Source: Eulemur rufifrons
Taxonomy: Eukaryota > Chordata > Mammalia > Primates > Lemuridae
DNA: 64,000 nt
Direction: 5' to 3'
Assembly: GCF_041146395.1 (NCBI RefSeq)
Contig: NC_090996.1
Span: 36,914,738-36,978,737, forward strand
A program made the position numbers and the translations under genes. A model generated the notes under the pieces. The model was not told the DNA's origin. It did no database searches and saw only the letters and a program-made list of their open reading frames with translations. Numbering within the stretch: the stretch's first letter is position 1; each line of letters opens with the position of its first letter. Below, piece after piece: positions 36,677 to 52,600 of this stretch.

Positions 36677-36807
36677 CTAGTTGCAACTTCAAAGTCAACA
36701 TACACACGAAGAGGACTTACAGGAGTTCTCCAGGAGAATTCAGAAATTTCAATGCCAAACATGTCACAAGAGATCAGAGGTCACATTTTTCTAACTGGGG
36801 TTTGACC
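36677..36807 (-). pseudogene. Coding-like block with splice signals (unidentified)
   Basis: On the minus strand an acceptor (GCTTACTTTAG) opens a frame that contains one TGA (likely from CGA) and then runs on with protein-like text: CDMFGIEISEFSWRTPVSPL, then RVYVDFEVAT. The block ends at GTACAT (36,676), or earlier at a better GTAAGT donor (36,720). The quality of the text suggests a former exon. I do not recognise it, it does not match ZMYND11 as I know it, and no partner exon is visible. Confidence 0.4.
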
Positions 36808-36814
36808 CTAAAGT

Positions 36815-38480
36815 AAGCAGTACACGTAATTAATTGATGCCTTATTCTGAAACATTAACTTGAATGGGACTAGTCTACCAATCCACTGTTAGTCTAATCA
36901 TGCTAGTCACAATGTGATCACCTCCAGAAACAGAATGTCAAAGTTACTCAAGACAGAAAGGAAACATACAGGTTGACTATTTTGATTGCTTTTTCCCAGT
37001 AGTCAATAAAAAATAAGTTAACCTCCCCAATCACACTGCCTAGGTAATAGTGCCAGTAGAGACTAGTAAAAAATCCATATCTGTTTCAAAAGCATGTCTT
37101 TAACTATTACTTAAAATATTTATAAACTTCTAATGTCATGTTATAATTACCCAAATTAAATGTGCATAATTTGTTTGGATTAAAGAAGAAAAGGAAGTGA
37201 TATATGTAACTTGATATTATTGGACATTAAACTATACATGGTATTTAGGGAAATAACATGACAATGAGTTATGAACCCTAGTAGGAATCTGCATGATTGA
37301 AGGATTAAATATCACTTGTTACTGATTTTTTGTTATAGGATTCTTCACCCTTTTTATCTTGACTGGAAATCTGTAAAACAAGGGCTAACATCATCTTAAG
37401 CATAAAAATATTTTATAAATATTTAATAGAAATGTTAAGTAACTGAGTATTTCAAAGCTTTAATGACACCTATCCAAATTACATAAAAGTGATGAATTCA
37501 TGTGACAACTATAGTGTACAGACATTTAAACTGAAAAGAGGACTACTATTACCTAGGCGTATCTTCATACAACCCTCAACTGACTACCGTATTTCCTTTT
37601 TTAATGATAAAATGACTCAACTGTTTCAATTTTATGATGATTAAACATTAGAAGACATCCTTCCATTTCTAGAAATGTAAAATGTTTTTACTGAGGCCAA
37701 AATTCGTGCTTATTTAGTTCCCAAATGAAGTCATCTATAGAATTTATGTTATCATTAATTTATAAACATGAGCTTTAAATCAGAGGGACAGCTTCACCAT
37801 TAATCAAAACATCAGACTTTATCCCAGATATGTATTTGGAGCTCAGATTGATCTTTTCAGTAAAAATACTTTCCATAGCAAAATAATAAAACTTGTGAAA
37901 GAAGTTTCCCTTAGGTATTTTTTTTAAAGATTTGAATTATTGAATAAATCTCAGCAGTGATTCTGTAACTTACAGCACCTTTCCTATTTTCTTGGATACA
38001 CTAGCAGTTCTTTTAAAAAAGGAAAATTAAAAGAAAATGGTAAAAAGGATTCAGAACACTCTTTCCTGGGGAGGTGTCATGGACAGGTACAGCTATGAAC
38101 TCTGAATGTTGGATATCATCACACTTAGGTGGAGTAAACATCTAGAATGAACACAGATACATTCTCCTATTTTGTTATTGAGATAAGAAGATTATTACTA
38201 GTTGCTAAGAGTTCAATCAATTATGAGGATCTGAGGCTTAACTGCTTTAAAAGGCCACAAATTCTACTTGTGGAATTTCCTTTTAAAATTGCAACGTCAG
38301 TCTTACTACATTAAGGATCCTGTATTTGATGGTGATATTGCTGTGGATTCTGTGATGTCCAGTGTTATATACAAACATGCCTTGGGTTTGTTTCTGCTAA
38401 AAGGGATTTTTTTTTTTTATTTTATTGCTTTTAGCTCTGCTTTTGAACTTCAGAAAATATCCAGTGCCTTTAGCAATAAC
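36815..38480. other. AT-rich DNA, nothing recognised
   Basis: No exon pairs, RNA genes or confident repeats. Homopolymer runs only. A plus-strand frame at 38,268 is short and unsupported. Confidence 0.4.
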
Positions 38481-38481
38481 T

Positions 38482-38803
<322 letters not shown>

Positions 38804-38842
38804 ACTTTTTTTTTTTTTTTTAAAGAAAAATCCGCAAGATTT

Positions 38843-40712
<1,870 letters not shown>

Positions 40713-40725
40713 AAAATGGGCCTTA

Positions 40726-42795
40726 AACCTTGTCACTCAAGAAAGCAGCAACGAACTTCGGGAGCCAACACAGAGGCTCCCGCTGGTCAAAGATGGGAAA
40801 ACCTCAGCATCAGTAAGGGTTTTGTCAAAAACGGACTCAAGTATCTCAACTGTATTTAAGTCCATGGATTGCAAATGACAACTAAAAGAAAAAACCTAGC
40901 TGGTTACCACTGGAGGATGCTATTTTGAAAACTGATAAATACATAAAGAGAAGGAACTAAACACTTCTACTTTTCCCATGTGAATCACACCACAGCATAA
41001 CCAAATAGCAGATAATGGGAAGCCTATGTCCTTACAGAGGCATTCTAGTTAGCAAAGGAAAGATAAAATTAGATTAGCACCATTTTGCAATTCTTAATGA
41101 ATTACTGGATCTAGCATCAATAGCTACATATATCACAAAACGAGACAACTGATACATGTGCCTCCTGAAAACACAACTCTCCGTAGCCTGTCCAGCAGCC
41201 TAGGCCCACCCACAGCCCCTGGACCAACCTTCAGTTTCCATGAAAGACAGAGGACTGAGCAGCAGGTCAAACTGGACCACAGGGCTGCGATCCTCGAAAG
41301 CCAGACTGCGAGAAACCAAATGACCCAGTTTCCCCACTCAATAAATCCCAAATGAAAGCCACAACAAAAAAGATGGATGAGAAATCCACGGATCAAAAGA
41401 ACAGAAACAAGCAGAACGAAGCCATTATACCAAAGTAAACGATAATGTTTAGGACGCAGGATGCAGGACTGCCTAAGAGGCAGTCACACCAAACCCCATA
41501 ACTTTGAATGCACGACTCAAACTATGTAGCTTTCAATCTTTTTTATAATGGAGTCACCAGTCAAAATAAAGAATGAAACTTAATGACAACATATGCAATC
41601 CTAACCATAATTCTTCTGCAGCCTTCTGTAACTTCAGCCATTTCTAAAGTTTAAAAGACACCTCTATGTTCAGACTTAACTGTAAATAAGCAGAACAACT
41701 TGAGTTAAAATGAATCCAAGGCTTGAAAGTACAGAATAGGAATATCAGGCTTTACAGCAAAAGATTGGACTTCCTGTCCTCATCCCTTGCCACTTCCTAA
41801 CTGACCTCAGGCAAACGCAGCAGGCAAGAAAGTTGACATTAACCAAGAAGCAAAGGCACTGGGTCAGGCAGTTCTCTGCACAGTCCCCCCTGGAGCCAAC
41901 TGTCCAGCAGGGAGATAGTCACGACTGTGACTGATGTTGGGAAAGAAGCACAGAACGCTCGGACGTGAGCCACTGTGATGAGAGGAAATGCCGCACAGCT
42001 CTCAGAGGGGACGAGGCAGAGGACACACAAGGAACCCCTCCTGAGCACTTAAACTCGGGTTTTCTTCCTTTCTTTTCGTCCATCTTTATATGACACTAAT
42101 AAAACTAAGACTATTTACTAGGTAAAATAAATTTATTGATATTTAATTTAGGAACTATGGACCTCACAACATGAAGGAAGATAACCCTTGGCATCATTTA
42201 AGGCTATACTGATGAAGCAAGGAGAGAAAGGAACACTTACCGACAAGCCGCAATACAAAAGGAGAAGGCGTGTGCAATCCTGTTTAACAACCTTTGCATC
42301 TTTTGCCACAGTTTAACTTGCGCACACACAGGTGCTGTGATAATCGAACAGACCTCTGCACCCGGCACTGTGGGGTTAATTCTCTGACTCCCACACGGCA
42401 GGTGGTCACAGCCTAACAGCAACATTCACTAGGAGAGTCTGACAGCTTCCTAGGGAACATCCCTAGAGCTTCTAGAAGGATGCTACACATGAGATCTAGA
42501 AAGATGCCACACGTGAGAAAAAGGAATAGTCTGAAAAACTGAAATGGTTCAGTCAAGCTTACATGATTTTAATTTTTAAAAACGAATCCAAAGAACAGTA
42601 TTGCATTTCAGCAGCCTTCTGTGAGCAATTTTGATATACAAAAACTGTTTTGTTAAAAGTCTCAACCATAAGAAAATACTACTTTTAAGTCTTTGAGATT
42701 TTTTAAATGTTTGTATTATCAACATCACCTCTCTGTAATTTGTATTTAGCTACCACACCTCAAATTATTTGCTTTAATTAAAAATATAATAATTA
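40726..42795. other. Unassigned DNA with one weak minus-strand exon candidate
   Basis: No firm gene. On the minus strand, 'TTGCGGCTTGTCG|GTAAGTG' at 42,241/42,240 is a consensus donor after an open 60-codon stretch (to about 42,425). That frame includes an acceptor-like CAG before it. It could be an alternative 5' exon of the minus-strand unit upstream, but nothing proves it. Confidence 0.3.
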
Positions 42796-42807
42796 AAACA
42801 ATGTACC

Positions 42808-43066
42808 CAGCCTGAGCAAGAGCGAGACCCCGTCTCTACTAAAAATAGAAAGAAATTATATGGACAACTAAAAACATATATAGAAAAAATTAGCCGGGCA
42901 TGGTGGCGCATGCCTGTAGTCCCAGCTACTCGGGAGGCTGAGGCAGTAGGATCACTTAAGCCCAGGAGTTTGAGGTTGCTGTGAGCTAGGCTGATGCCAC
43001 GGCACTCACTCTAGCCCGGGCAACAGAGCGAGACTCTGACTCAAAAAAAAAACCAAACAAACAAAC
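42808..43066 (+). repeat. 5'-truncated Alu with target-site duplication
   Basis: Begins mid left arm ('CCCAGCCTGAGCAAGAGCGA') and ends in an A-rich CAAACAAACAAA tail. AAAACAATGTAC flanks both sides (about 42,797 and 43,068), showing the truncation happened at insertion. Confidence 0.93.
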
Positions 43067-43440
43067 AAAAAAAACAATGTACTATTTATTTTATTCTTAT
43101 TTTTCATACAGTATTATTTTGTTCCTTCCACTAACCTACAGGAGCTAAGAGTTGTGCATGGTCAGCTTTAAAGTATTCTGAGGGTGAGTGTAGAGTCAGA
43201 GCCACACAGAGCCTGAACCCTTTCTCTATCTTCTGTTCCTTCTCTTGCAAGGAATTTTATGATCTTCTTCACCAGAATACAGGGAAGGGACAAAAATATA
43301 TGGAATGTAATTTTGTTATTTATCAACAAAGGCCAAAAAAAAGGGTTTAAGTAAGCTTTTGTAAATTATCTGTTTTCCATTTTTACAAATAGCATTTAAA
43401 GAATATGGAGATATAGGTATAAAGAAATTTTATCTAAATT

Positions 43441-43462
43441 CACAACAACAACAACAACAACA
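43441..43462. repeat. (CAA)n microsatellite
   Basis: CACAACAACAACAACAACAA run. Confidence 0.9.
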
Positions 43463-43499
43463 CCAATCTCCAAAAATTTAAAAAGATAAATTTGGCTTT

Positions 43500-43806
43500 T
43501 TTTTTTTTTTTTTTTTGAGACAGAGTCTCACAATCTGTTGCCCAGGCTAGAGTGCCGTGGCGTCAGCCTAGCTCACAGCAACCTCAAACTCCTGGACTCA
43601 AGCAATCCCCCTGCCTCAGCCTCCTGATTAGGTGGGACTACAGGCACGTGCCACCATGCCCGGCTAATTTTTTCTATATATATTTTTAGGTGTCCATATA
43701 ATTTCTTTCCATTTTTAGTAGAGACGGGTTTCGCTCTTGCTCGGGCTGGTCTCAAACTCCTGAGCTCAAACAATCTGCCCGCCTCGGCCTCCCAGAGTGC
43801 TAGGAT
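43500..43806 (-). repeat. Alu SINE with target-site duplication
   Basis: Poly-T then a full left and right arm, ending CCCAGAGTGCTAG. GATAAATTTGGCTTT occurs on both sides (about 43,485 and 43,804). The extreme Alu 5' end is missing. Confidence 0.95.
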
Positions 43807-44109
43807 AAATTTGGCTTTATTCCTTTAAAAATACCCAGAGAAACAAAATAAAACCAAGTTCTTATTTTAAGACATCCTTATAATTAGTATATAACAAGTA
43901 AATAGAAGAGTCATAAATTAGTTTGATTTTATTTTGAATCCTGAATCTTTGTCTACCAATATAAATAGCATTAACAACCGGGATAGGGAGGAACTTTCTT
44001 TTTAAAAACTGAGTGGTTTGTTTAATAATTTCTAAAATATAGAATGAAATTGTTAAAAATTCTGTCAGTGGGCTATGACCTAATGCAATTTTGCTTTGTT
44101 TTGTTAAGA

Positions 44110-44250
44110 GGGTCTTTGAGGGGCTCTGTGGCCCCACTTAGAGTACAATGCCATCATCATAGCTCACTGCAGTCTCCAACTCCTGGGCTAAGGTGATATC
44201 CTCCTGCCTCAACCTCCTAAAGTGCTAGGATTACAAGCATGAGCACACAG
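44110..44250 (-). repeat. Old Alu monomer (minus strand)
   Basis: 'AGAGTACAATGCCATCATCA', 'TAGCTCACTGCAGTCTCCAA', 'AAAGTGCTAGGATTACAAGC': an older 7SL-derived monomer. Confidence 0.75.
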
Positions 44251-44666
44251 GCAAGATGTTATTTACTTACTGCACATACCATGCTTGTCCTGTATTACAA
44301 TGAGTAATGAACAGTATACTATTTTTAGACAGCTTCACTACATAAAAGCAAATGATTAAAAGCCATTTTAATAAAAGACCTAAATAAAGTTACCAAGAGT
44401 TAAAAATTCTGATAACTGCAAAACTATTTTAAATAGTACATACTGATATTTTACTTATTTAATATTTATTTTATAAACACAAGTTGCTTGTGTATATTTC
44501 TGTATTTGCTTTTCTAACAACTACATACTCCTGCAAGGAAAGTGACTTCAGTCCTTTGTAATATATGTTGATTAGCATAAAAAAGTATTTTTGAACTTTC
44601 CCCCCAAAGTCTCACATGAAATTTTATAGGGATTTTTTTGTTTGTTTGTTTGTTTAAATTTACTTA

Positions 44667-44786
<120 letters not shown>

Positions 44787-45111
44787 CTGTTTACTTCTTT
44801 AGCTGTAGTAATACATAAAAACATAAGGAAAAAAAACATTACAAATTGAATTATTATCGACACAAGTGAGTAACATCATCAGTGCCTCTTGACTACTGAT
44901 CATACCAAGGTAGCAGGTAGCACTGCCAACTTTCTGCCTCATTCCCTACCGGACACCTCACCATCTTTTTCATACAAGTTACCATTTGCTTCATTACTTC
45001 ATAAAAAGTGAGAGTCTAAAAATGAAAGGGTTAAAGTTTTCCCAAAGAGGACAAGTGGCTACCTTATTCCAACATGTTTTATTAAATAAATATAAGTTTT
45101 ATTCTAATACA

Positions 45112-48100
45112 CAGTTAAACTCCATTTTTAGACTATGCATTTAAGTCTGTACAAGCATTTTTCTTTTTTTTTCCTTTAAGAGCACAAATAAGCATATGCA
45201 TTTAATACTACTCAAAAAACTTGTGATTATCTTAGCTAGCTGCTAGTTTTCTGTGCAAAACAATAAATGTACTTATATTCCTCTCCTTTTTAAGGGGGGG
45301 GGGACGATATAGGCGGCACGGTACCAAGAGGACAGGCATACCAATACATTTTTGTACACTGAAAATCCCTCCCCAAAACTATGAGACTTCTATTGGAGGT
45401 TTCTAGAAACAAAAATAAAAACTGCTAAGAATACCATTAGGCTTTCTCAGTAATTTCTCCTCTTCTCTAACAAAAAGAGTTGAGCAAAACACAGGAGAAC
45501 AATGAAGTTTTGGCTCCTGATCTCACCTGAGCCTACATCCCTGATAAAAAGAAGAGTATAATATAGTCCAACTTGAAGTGTCTAGTCCATGAAAATCACC
45601 AACACACAGAACTCAAGAAATGTAACTGGAAAGAAATATGGGGCAAGCCCAAAATAAATTTTTTACATGTTGTCACCCTATTTCCAAATCAGGTTTTCCT
45701 CTTCTTTATTTCATTTGCCTTAGCTCTCTTCATTCCTTTCCTACCTCCTCTGTCCCTTACCATTTCACTGTGTATTTTCACTTCCCATACACAAAAGTTG
45801 ACTGGAAACTTACTTTATATTCTTGTATCTAAAGCTGTTTCTACTTCATTCTTATAGGACTATACCGTTTGAGGGGAAGTTCAAATACTTTCATTATAGA
45901 AGCATGCACACAGGGCTGTAACCAGAATCAGGAGTAACAAGACAAGCAGCCATTCCTTCAGGAACTCTCAGTGCCCATCGTGAGCCAGCCACTGTCCTGG
46001 GGACTCTGCAGTGAATATATAAAACAATCTTCTATCCCTGAGGGCACGAAAGTAAGACTGTGCTTGGCAGGTTCAAGAAACCTGGAGGATGCCTGGGGGC
46101 CAGAGTAGAGGAAGCCAAGGAGAAACCTGATTGTGTAGGACACAAAACCAGAGAGGCAGGAGGTACGGATCAACGGAGGCTCTCCTAGGCACAGTAAATA
46201 TTCTGGCTTTTACTTTCAGAAAGCCACGGGACGGTTTGAACACAGGAGTGAAATAATCAGACTTTCACGTTAAAAGGATCACCCTGGTTGCTGCGTTGAG
46301 AATAGAACAGTACAGAAGCAGCGGGGAGACGAGTGACTATGAAAATAACACAAGCAAGAGGTTACGGTTGCCTACAGCGGTGGCAGCAAATTGTGGTTCC
46401 ATGTATAGTTAAGGCAGCCTTTAAAGTAGATAAAGAATGTACTTTTGTGATAATTATTTGAATTAGATGGGGGAGTATCAGAAGGAAAGGAGTCAAGACG
46501 TCTATGTGGTTTGGGGCCAGAGAAACTGAAAGAGGGAGTGGACATTTAAAAGATGAGGAAGACTGGAATGGAAACAATTATTGGAATGGGTGGGAGAGAA
46601 GAAGGAGGCGACGAGTTGTTCAGTTGTGACATGTTAAATTTGGGATCTAGATGTCTAGTTAAATTAGACATCTAGCTGAAAATGTTGAGTACGCAGATGA
46701 ACATACAAGTCTGGAGATTAGGAAAGAAATTCAGACCAAAGATAAAATTTTTAGTTAGAAATATATACTTCTAGCTAGATGAGATGAGATCACAAGGGAC
46801 TAAATAGAAATACAGAAGAGGTCTAAACATATATCCCTGGAACACTGCCTCGTTTTTTAGAAGTTGGAGTGATGAAAAGGAACCAGCAAAAGAAACTGAA
46901 AATAAACAGTACTATCCCAGAAGCAAAGGGAAGAAGGTTTCAAAGAATAGAACATTATCAACCACATCAAATGCTGTGACTGCTGCTATCTTCACTGATA
47001 TTGGAATTCACCAAAGAGGTCACTAGTAACCTCAAAAAAGAGCTGCTATAGTAGAATGGAAGAGAAAAAAATAAAATAAAATAAAAAAAAAAACCTCACT
47101 GTAGTGGATCCAAGAGAGAGAGGGAGTACTGAAGACCACAAATATCAACTTTTCTGGAGAGTAGTAACGAAAGAAAGATGCAGTGTGGAACAAGGTTTTT
47201 TAAAGATGGGAGATTTCAGTATCTATATGCTGCATATATATCTATATGCTGACAGGAATGATCCGGTAAAAACAGGACACTGACGCATCTCGTTGGCATG
47301 CACGAGGGGATGGACACGGAAGCAACGCAGTGTCCTTGACGGGAGGAAGACAGAGAACACCAGGGCAGCCCTGCAGACCAGGGTGAAGAACAGCAGGAAA
47401 TGCAAAGAGCATGCGCAGAGGCCTGAGGGACATGGAAAGGCTTTCTGATCGCTTTCATTTTTCACACACGGGAAACACGTTATCAGATGAAAATGGAGAA
47501 AAGGGTAGAGGTTTGAGGAGAGAGGTGTAAAATAGTCCTTTAGGGGAATGCTAAAGTGATTCAACCAGGGAAATGTCCTGGGATTACACCACTGTCAGCA
47601 ACACAAAGGGCCTTCCTGAGGTCAGCGTACAGGCACTGAACGGGAGACCCGGGTCAGCATGGCTGTGTTTTCCTCAGAGCACGGTCTACTGCCCAGGTGC
47701 AGGCTCACCCGGACGGAGAACTGCATGTAAACGGTGTGGGGTGGAGGGCTGGCCAGGAGAGTGCAATGGAGGAGCGCCCTACATGGAACTGAGGGCGCAT
47801 GAAAGGGAGAGATTATAATAGTGGACCATGGCTTCAAGGCAGGGAAAATACTCAAGTAAGGATGTGCAGGAAGGGGGACAGCAACAGAGGTGGCAGAAGC
47901 AATGGACTGCAGGTCCCAAACAGACAGAAGTACTGTCACGGGGGGTTACAGTTGTCCCACGGGGGTTTGCTTCATGGAACCACACCATACCAAAATCCCC
48001 AGATGCTCAAGTACCATATGTAAAATACGTAGGTGTTTGCATATAACCTATACATATCCATAGAATTTAAAGCATCTCTAGATTACTTATATGTAAATGC

Positions 48101-48710
48101 CATTAAGTAGCTGTTATCCTGTAGTTTTTAAATTTGTCTTTTTTTTAGAGACAGGGTTCAGTGTTTTTGATCCACAGTTGGTTGAATCCTCACATGTGGA
48201 ACCCACAGACACAGAGGGTCTACTGTATCTGACAGAAGTTGGAAATAGAGGATGCGGAGGCCCCAGTGGAATTATGCCGAATGAAACATCCTTAGTAAAG
48301 TATGGGCAGTTCTGGTTAAAATGTTATAGAACCACCTTAAACACCAAAGCAGAACGTCACCCTGGGCAAAGTGGGCCCGCAGCTGAGGAAAGCTGGGAAG
48401 CGAAATTAAAGATAGAGAACTATTTCACGGGAATTGTAGCTGGGGGTCCCAGACATAGAATTCTCCAGAAAACTATTTCCAGCAGTCCTAAGGCGTCCGC
48501 TTTGAACAACCTGTCCAACCCACGAGGCAAAAATGCCAGATCACAAACAGATCAGCTAAAATAAACCATACCTTTCCCCTCGATTCCTTTCCCCCACTGA
48601 GGTGGACCCTGAGCAGGCGAGGATGTCATACTGAAGAGAATCTGGCAAAGTAAAAAGAGAAATCAAGTAGGAATCTTCCTCCAAAGCAGGCTTCTAGGTC
48701 TGAAACAGTG
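45112..48710. repeat. Duplicated segment, copy A
   Basis: About 3.6 kb that recurs in the same orientation at 60,503-64,000, starting at CAGTTAAACTCCATTTTTAG and colinear to the window end. Differences are scattered substitutions, homopolymer changes and one 88-bp block present here (46,964-47,051) but missing in copy B. The sequence is ancient-repeat rich (including 'AAAAGGATCACCCTGGTTGC' text at about 46,273). No gene inside. Frames here recur in copy B only because of the duplication. Confidence 0.97.
47950..48232 (-). mobile_element. Tigger/MER2-like fragment in copy A, with T-rich insertion
   Basis: 'CATACCAAAATCCCCAGATG', 'GGTGTTTGCATATAACCTAT' and 'GATCCACAGTTGGTTGAATC' are inverted Tigger text, ending near GAGGGTCTACTGTA. 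Confidence 0.75.
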
Positions 48711-49740
48711 GGAACCAAAGAAGAGTTCAGAATTGTGTGAGCGTCTCAACACTGATTATACTGAACTGCACCTTCTAATGACTAAAATAAGATTACGAAT
48801 GACAAGTGACCACAAGAGTTTTTATTACCTGAGAGTTACTGGAAAAGTTATCTGATCTTACTAAGAGCTCATCCAGAGGTAGAGACTGAATCTATAGAGG
48901 GTCTGAAGGCACAGTGAAAACTGTTTTCTGCTTAGCCTTACCAAGTCCCATCCACTGACCATACTAGTTCCACAGATACCCATAAATTCCCACTACGTGT
49001 AAGGTAATAAAATATACACAATGCTAGATGTAGCAGAAATTCATTTTTGCTTTACTAAGCAAAAAGTGAAAGCAAATTATTACGTCAAATAGAACAAAAG
49101 TCATTTTAGGTTTGAGTACAAGTACAAAATTTGATCATGGAAGATGTCATAAGAAATCTTAGCATGAGTTTCTAAGCGGGCAAGCAACAAAACAGAGATA
49201 TCAGGGCTCACCATTTAGTCATTTTCAAAGTCACCTCTATTTAATCCGGACTCATCTAATGCATTCTAGGAAAAGGAGTGAGTACGTGCTACTATAATTT
49301 TGACTGAAATACATTTGCGGGTATTTTACAGTGTCAAGATAAAGACAATAAACACAATTTATTACCAAGTCTTTTTGGCATTTCAATTCAGAAACCACAT
49401 TTGGATGCAGTCACAGACGAGTCTCAACGAAATTCTAGTCCATTCATACTTTAGTAGTATTACAGAAAGAGTCAAGCATACTTAAGCTTTGAACTGAGGC
49501 AGCAAGTCAATATTTAATATGCTAAATTCCAAGTTTTTCCAGGAAGCATGAAAAAAATCAGAAAAAATGCTATCACCTAACTAGCAAGCAAGCATTAAGG
49601 ATAAGCACGTTTCACTCAGTTCCTCTCAAGAATACACAGGGAACCTACAATGCCCCCCATTCTGACACATTACTAACATTTAACATTCAATAAAATGTTA
49701 AAATATTTGTTTCATAAAAACGGAGATAAAAAAAACACTA
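48711..49740. other. AT-rich DNA, nothing recognised
   Basis: No exon pair or clear repeat. Within the presumed intron. Confidence 0.4.
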
Positions 49741-49741
49741 A

Positions 49742-50045
49742 AACAGGCCAGGTGGGGTGGCCAGTACCTGTAATCCCAGCAGTTTCGGACGCAGAGGCTA
49801 GGAGTTCCAGACCAGCCTCGGCAACGTAGCAACACCTCGTCTCTACCAAAACTTTGAAAATTAGCCGGGCTTGGCAGTGCAAGCTTATTACCCCAGCTAC
49901 TCGGGAGGCTGAGGTAGGAGGATCGCTTGAGCCCAGGTGTCTGAGGTTGCAGTTGAGTGATAGTCATGCCACCGCACTCCAGCATGGGTGACAGAGTGAG
50001 ACCCTGTCTCTAAAATTAAAAAACAAACAAACAAAAAAAAAACTA
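49742..50045 (+). repeat. Old dimeric Alu
   Basis: 'GGCCAGGTGGGGTGGCCAGT' to 'GTGAGACCCTGTCTCTAAAA' with a CAAACAAACAAA tail. Highly diverged, and lacks the strepsirrhine-type right-arm text, so it predates the younger copies. Confidence 0.88.
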
Positions 50046-52600
50046 CAATATATAAAAACCAACAAGCATGTTTCATTGTGAGTGAAAAATCTTATAAAAC
50101 CTTAAAAATAATCCCAGATTCATCCTAAAACAGATTAGAAATCTAAAGATTTTCATGATTTTTAAAAAGACAACTGGGAATTAAAAACATAATAGCAACC
50201 TATACTAGACAATAAACGTGAGAAATTTGTTATATAAGCATTGAAATAAAAATTTTAAAATTCAAAAATGTTTTCTACAAATGCTAATTAATAAACTCTC
50301 ACAATCTACACAGGCAAACATGGGCACAGCTGCAAATGCCTTGTTAGCATCATTCTTAATCACTTGATTAATTGCATCTGAGAGAAAACAAATTCCTTCT
50401 AGATCACTCTGAAGGGTCTTACAAAAAAATCAACCCTCCCCCCCAGCAGACACATCTACCTCGATGAAGAAAACACCAACATTTCAAATATTCCAACAAT
50501 CATAAAATAGGATAATCCTGGAATTTACTCAGCCTCAAAACATTATGAACTACTCCAACACAGGAATAATACCTTAAAAACACCTACAGTGTTTTCTGAA
50601 GTACAAAAAATATTCATTATGAATCCTGATTTCTTGGAAAAATTATTTGAACATGTCTCAATGCTGTTGATTGTCAAGAATTCTGATGATGTGCTTATCC
50701 AAAAAAAAAAAAAAAAAAGAAAAAAAGAAAAAAAAAATGCCAGGCACTTTTTATTTAACATATGACAGCCTGCTTACATTGTTCTTTATCATCGCTATTA
50801 GATTTCTTATCAACACCAGACTGAGAGTGGTAAATTGTCAAGAAATACACATTGCTTCCTCCAAGAAATACATATTTAAAGAAAAACTATCACAACTCTC
50901 TACCACGACAATTTGAGGGATTCCTTCCCTTACTATTCCTAGGAACAACAATCACAAAGAGCTAATGGCCAGCAAGTCTAAAATCTAAAACTTCTATTTG
51001 AATGTATACATTACTTTCCACAATGTAGAAACTACTACAAGCATCGACAAGTCAAAAGGGTCCACCAAAATTCAAAAGCTAGCTGCAAAAATCATTGGTA
51101 ATCTACATTATTTTGTAAAGATCAAGATTGGCTTTGGAGTACATTAACTCAGACTGCTGAAGAGGCCAAATATTGTTTTAAACATATAGAAATAAGATAA
51201 AAATAGGCAATGCAACCTTGGAATAAATGCAATACTAAAAATTTCATCTTCTTTTTAATAAACAGTTCCATCAGTTGTAAAACTACAGGTAAAGTCCATA
51301 TATGGAACCACAAGTTATTACTAACAATCCTTCCAATTTCAGCACTACCAAGTTAGTACTGTATTTGTCTGTCAATAGTAAAGAAAAGGACAAAATAAAT
51401 TCCTGAAATGGTGCTTTACTTAAAAACGTTTCTTATGGAAAAGGAATCCAATGTTTATCATCAGTGATTTTTAAAAATAGAAAATATTTCTGTTGCAAAG
51501 ATTATTTACAGAACACAGAACCAGAAGTCCATGACCTTTCAATAAATACACTGTACTAAAGAGTACAAGAGAGTACAAGAGTACTAAGAGAGAGATAATA
51601 AAAACACCAGTCTGTTAAATCTCTTCCTCGCTTCTTTTTAAAATGTAGATAGATTTTATTAAACTGACAATACGAAAGTGTAACCCAGTAATCTTAGCCC
51701 TCTTAAGTTACTTATTATCTTTTCAATAGACTGTTATGAATTTACAGTTCCTGCAGTTCACCTGCCACCTTTCCCAATTTAAAGCAGACACTAGGGGTTG
51801 AAGACAGTCTCGACTTGCAACATCAATTATAAGAAAGAACTTTATGCTCGTTTTAGAAAAGGATTATTGTGAGTTTTGTTCGGCCCCAGAAACACCGCTC
51901 AGCACAGATCTCAGCACATAAGAGATGTTTAATGAATATCTCTTGAGTAAATGGTAATGTTGAATTGTATTAGTGCAACATTAGTTTTTTTTTCCTCCTT
52001 CAATTTACAGTTCTCCCTTGTTGGAAATGAAACTCAAGACCATAGCAGTCCCTCAAAAACACATAAACAACTTTATTCACAATGAAAAATAAAGCTGGGT
52101 CTCAAAATACAATCCCAGCGCCATCTTTATGTTCTCCATTATTTTTAAAGAAAATGAGAAATAAAGCCTGTTTTTAAGAAATAGATAATGGATACCAACT
52201 TTTCTCAAAATAAAAAATTCACTTTTGAAACTTACTTTCTATGTTAGTAGTACTCAGAGTAACAACTGATGGTTCCAAAGTAGGCACGGATTGGGTAAAA
52301 ATCCAAAACAAGCATAGAAACAAAACTACATGTTTTTTGCCAACGTTTTTTCCTTAATCTTAGTCAAAAGGGTATGTGCCTAAATTTTACTAGATGTGAG
52401 ACCAGCTTTGTCTGATGCTTCCAGATTCATTCGTTCAACAAATATTTTAATGAGCATCTACTGTATTCCAAGCCCTTTAACGTTTGCGTTTGCAAACTGC
52501 ACACCACCACCGAATTCCTCTGCGAAGCCTTATCATTTAAAAGGATGGCAAGGTAATAAGGAATCTCAACACCGTTTCTTGCACACATTAAGTCAGTGGA
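50046..52600. other. AT-rich DNA with simple repeats and an ancient repeat end
   Basis: Holds an A-rich run (50,701-50,738), a small GAGTACAAGA duplication (51,558-51,585), a MIR-like piece near 51,890-51,960 and 'ATTCGTTCAACAAATATTTT' (52,427), the start of a common ancient repeat. No gene. Confidence 0.45.

Noticed and set aside
48097..48564. 155-codon frame repeated at 63,387-63,890
   Set aside because: It appears twice only because of the segmental duplication. It runs through a Tigger fragment and a T-rich stretch, with no domain.
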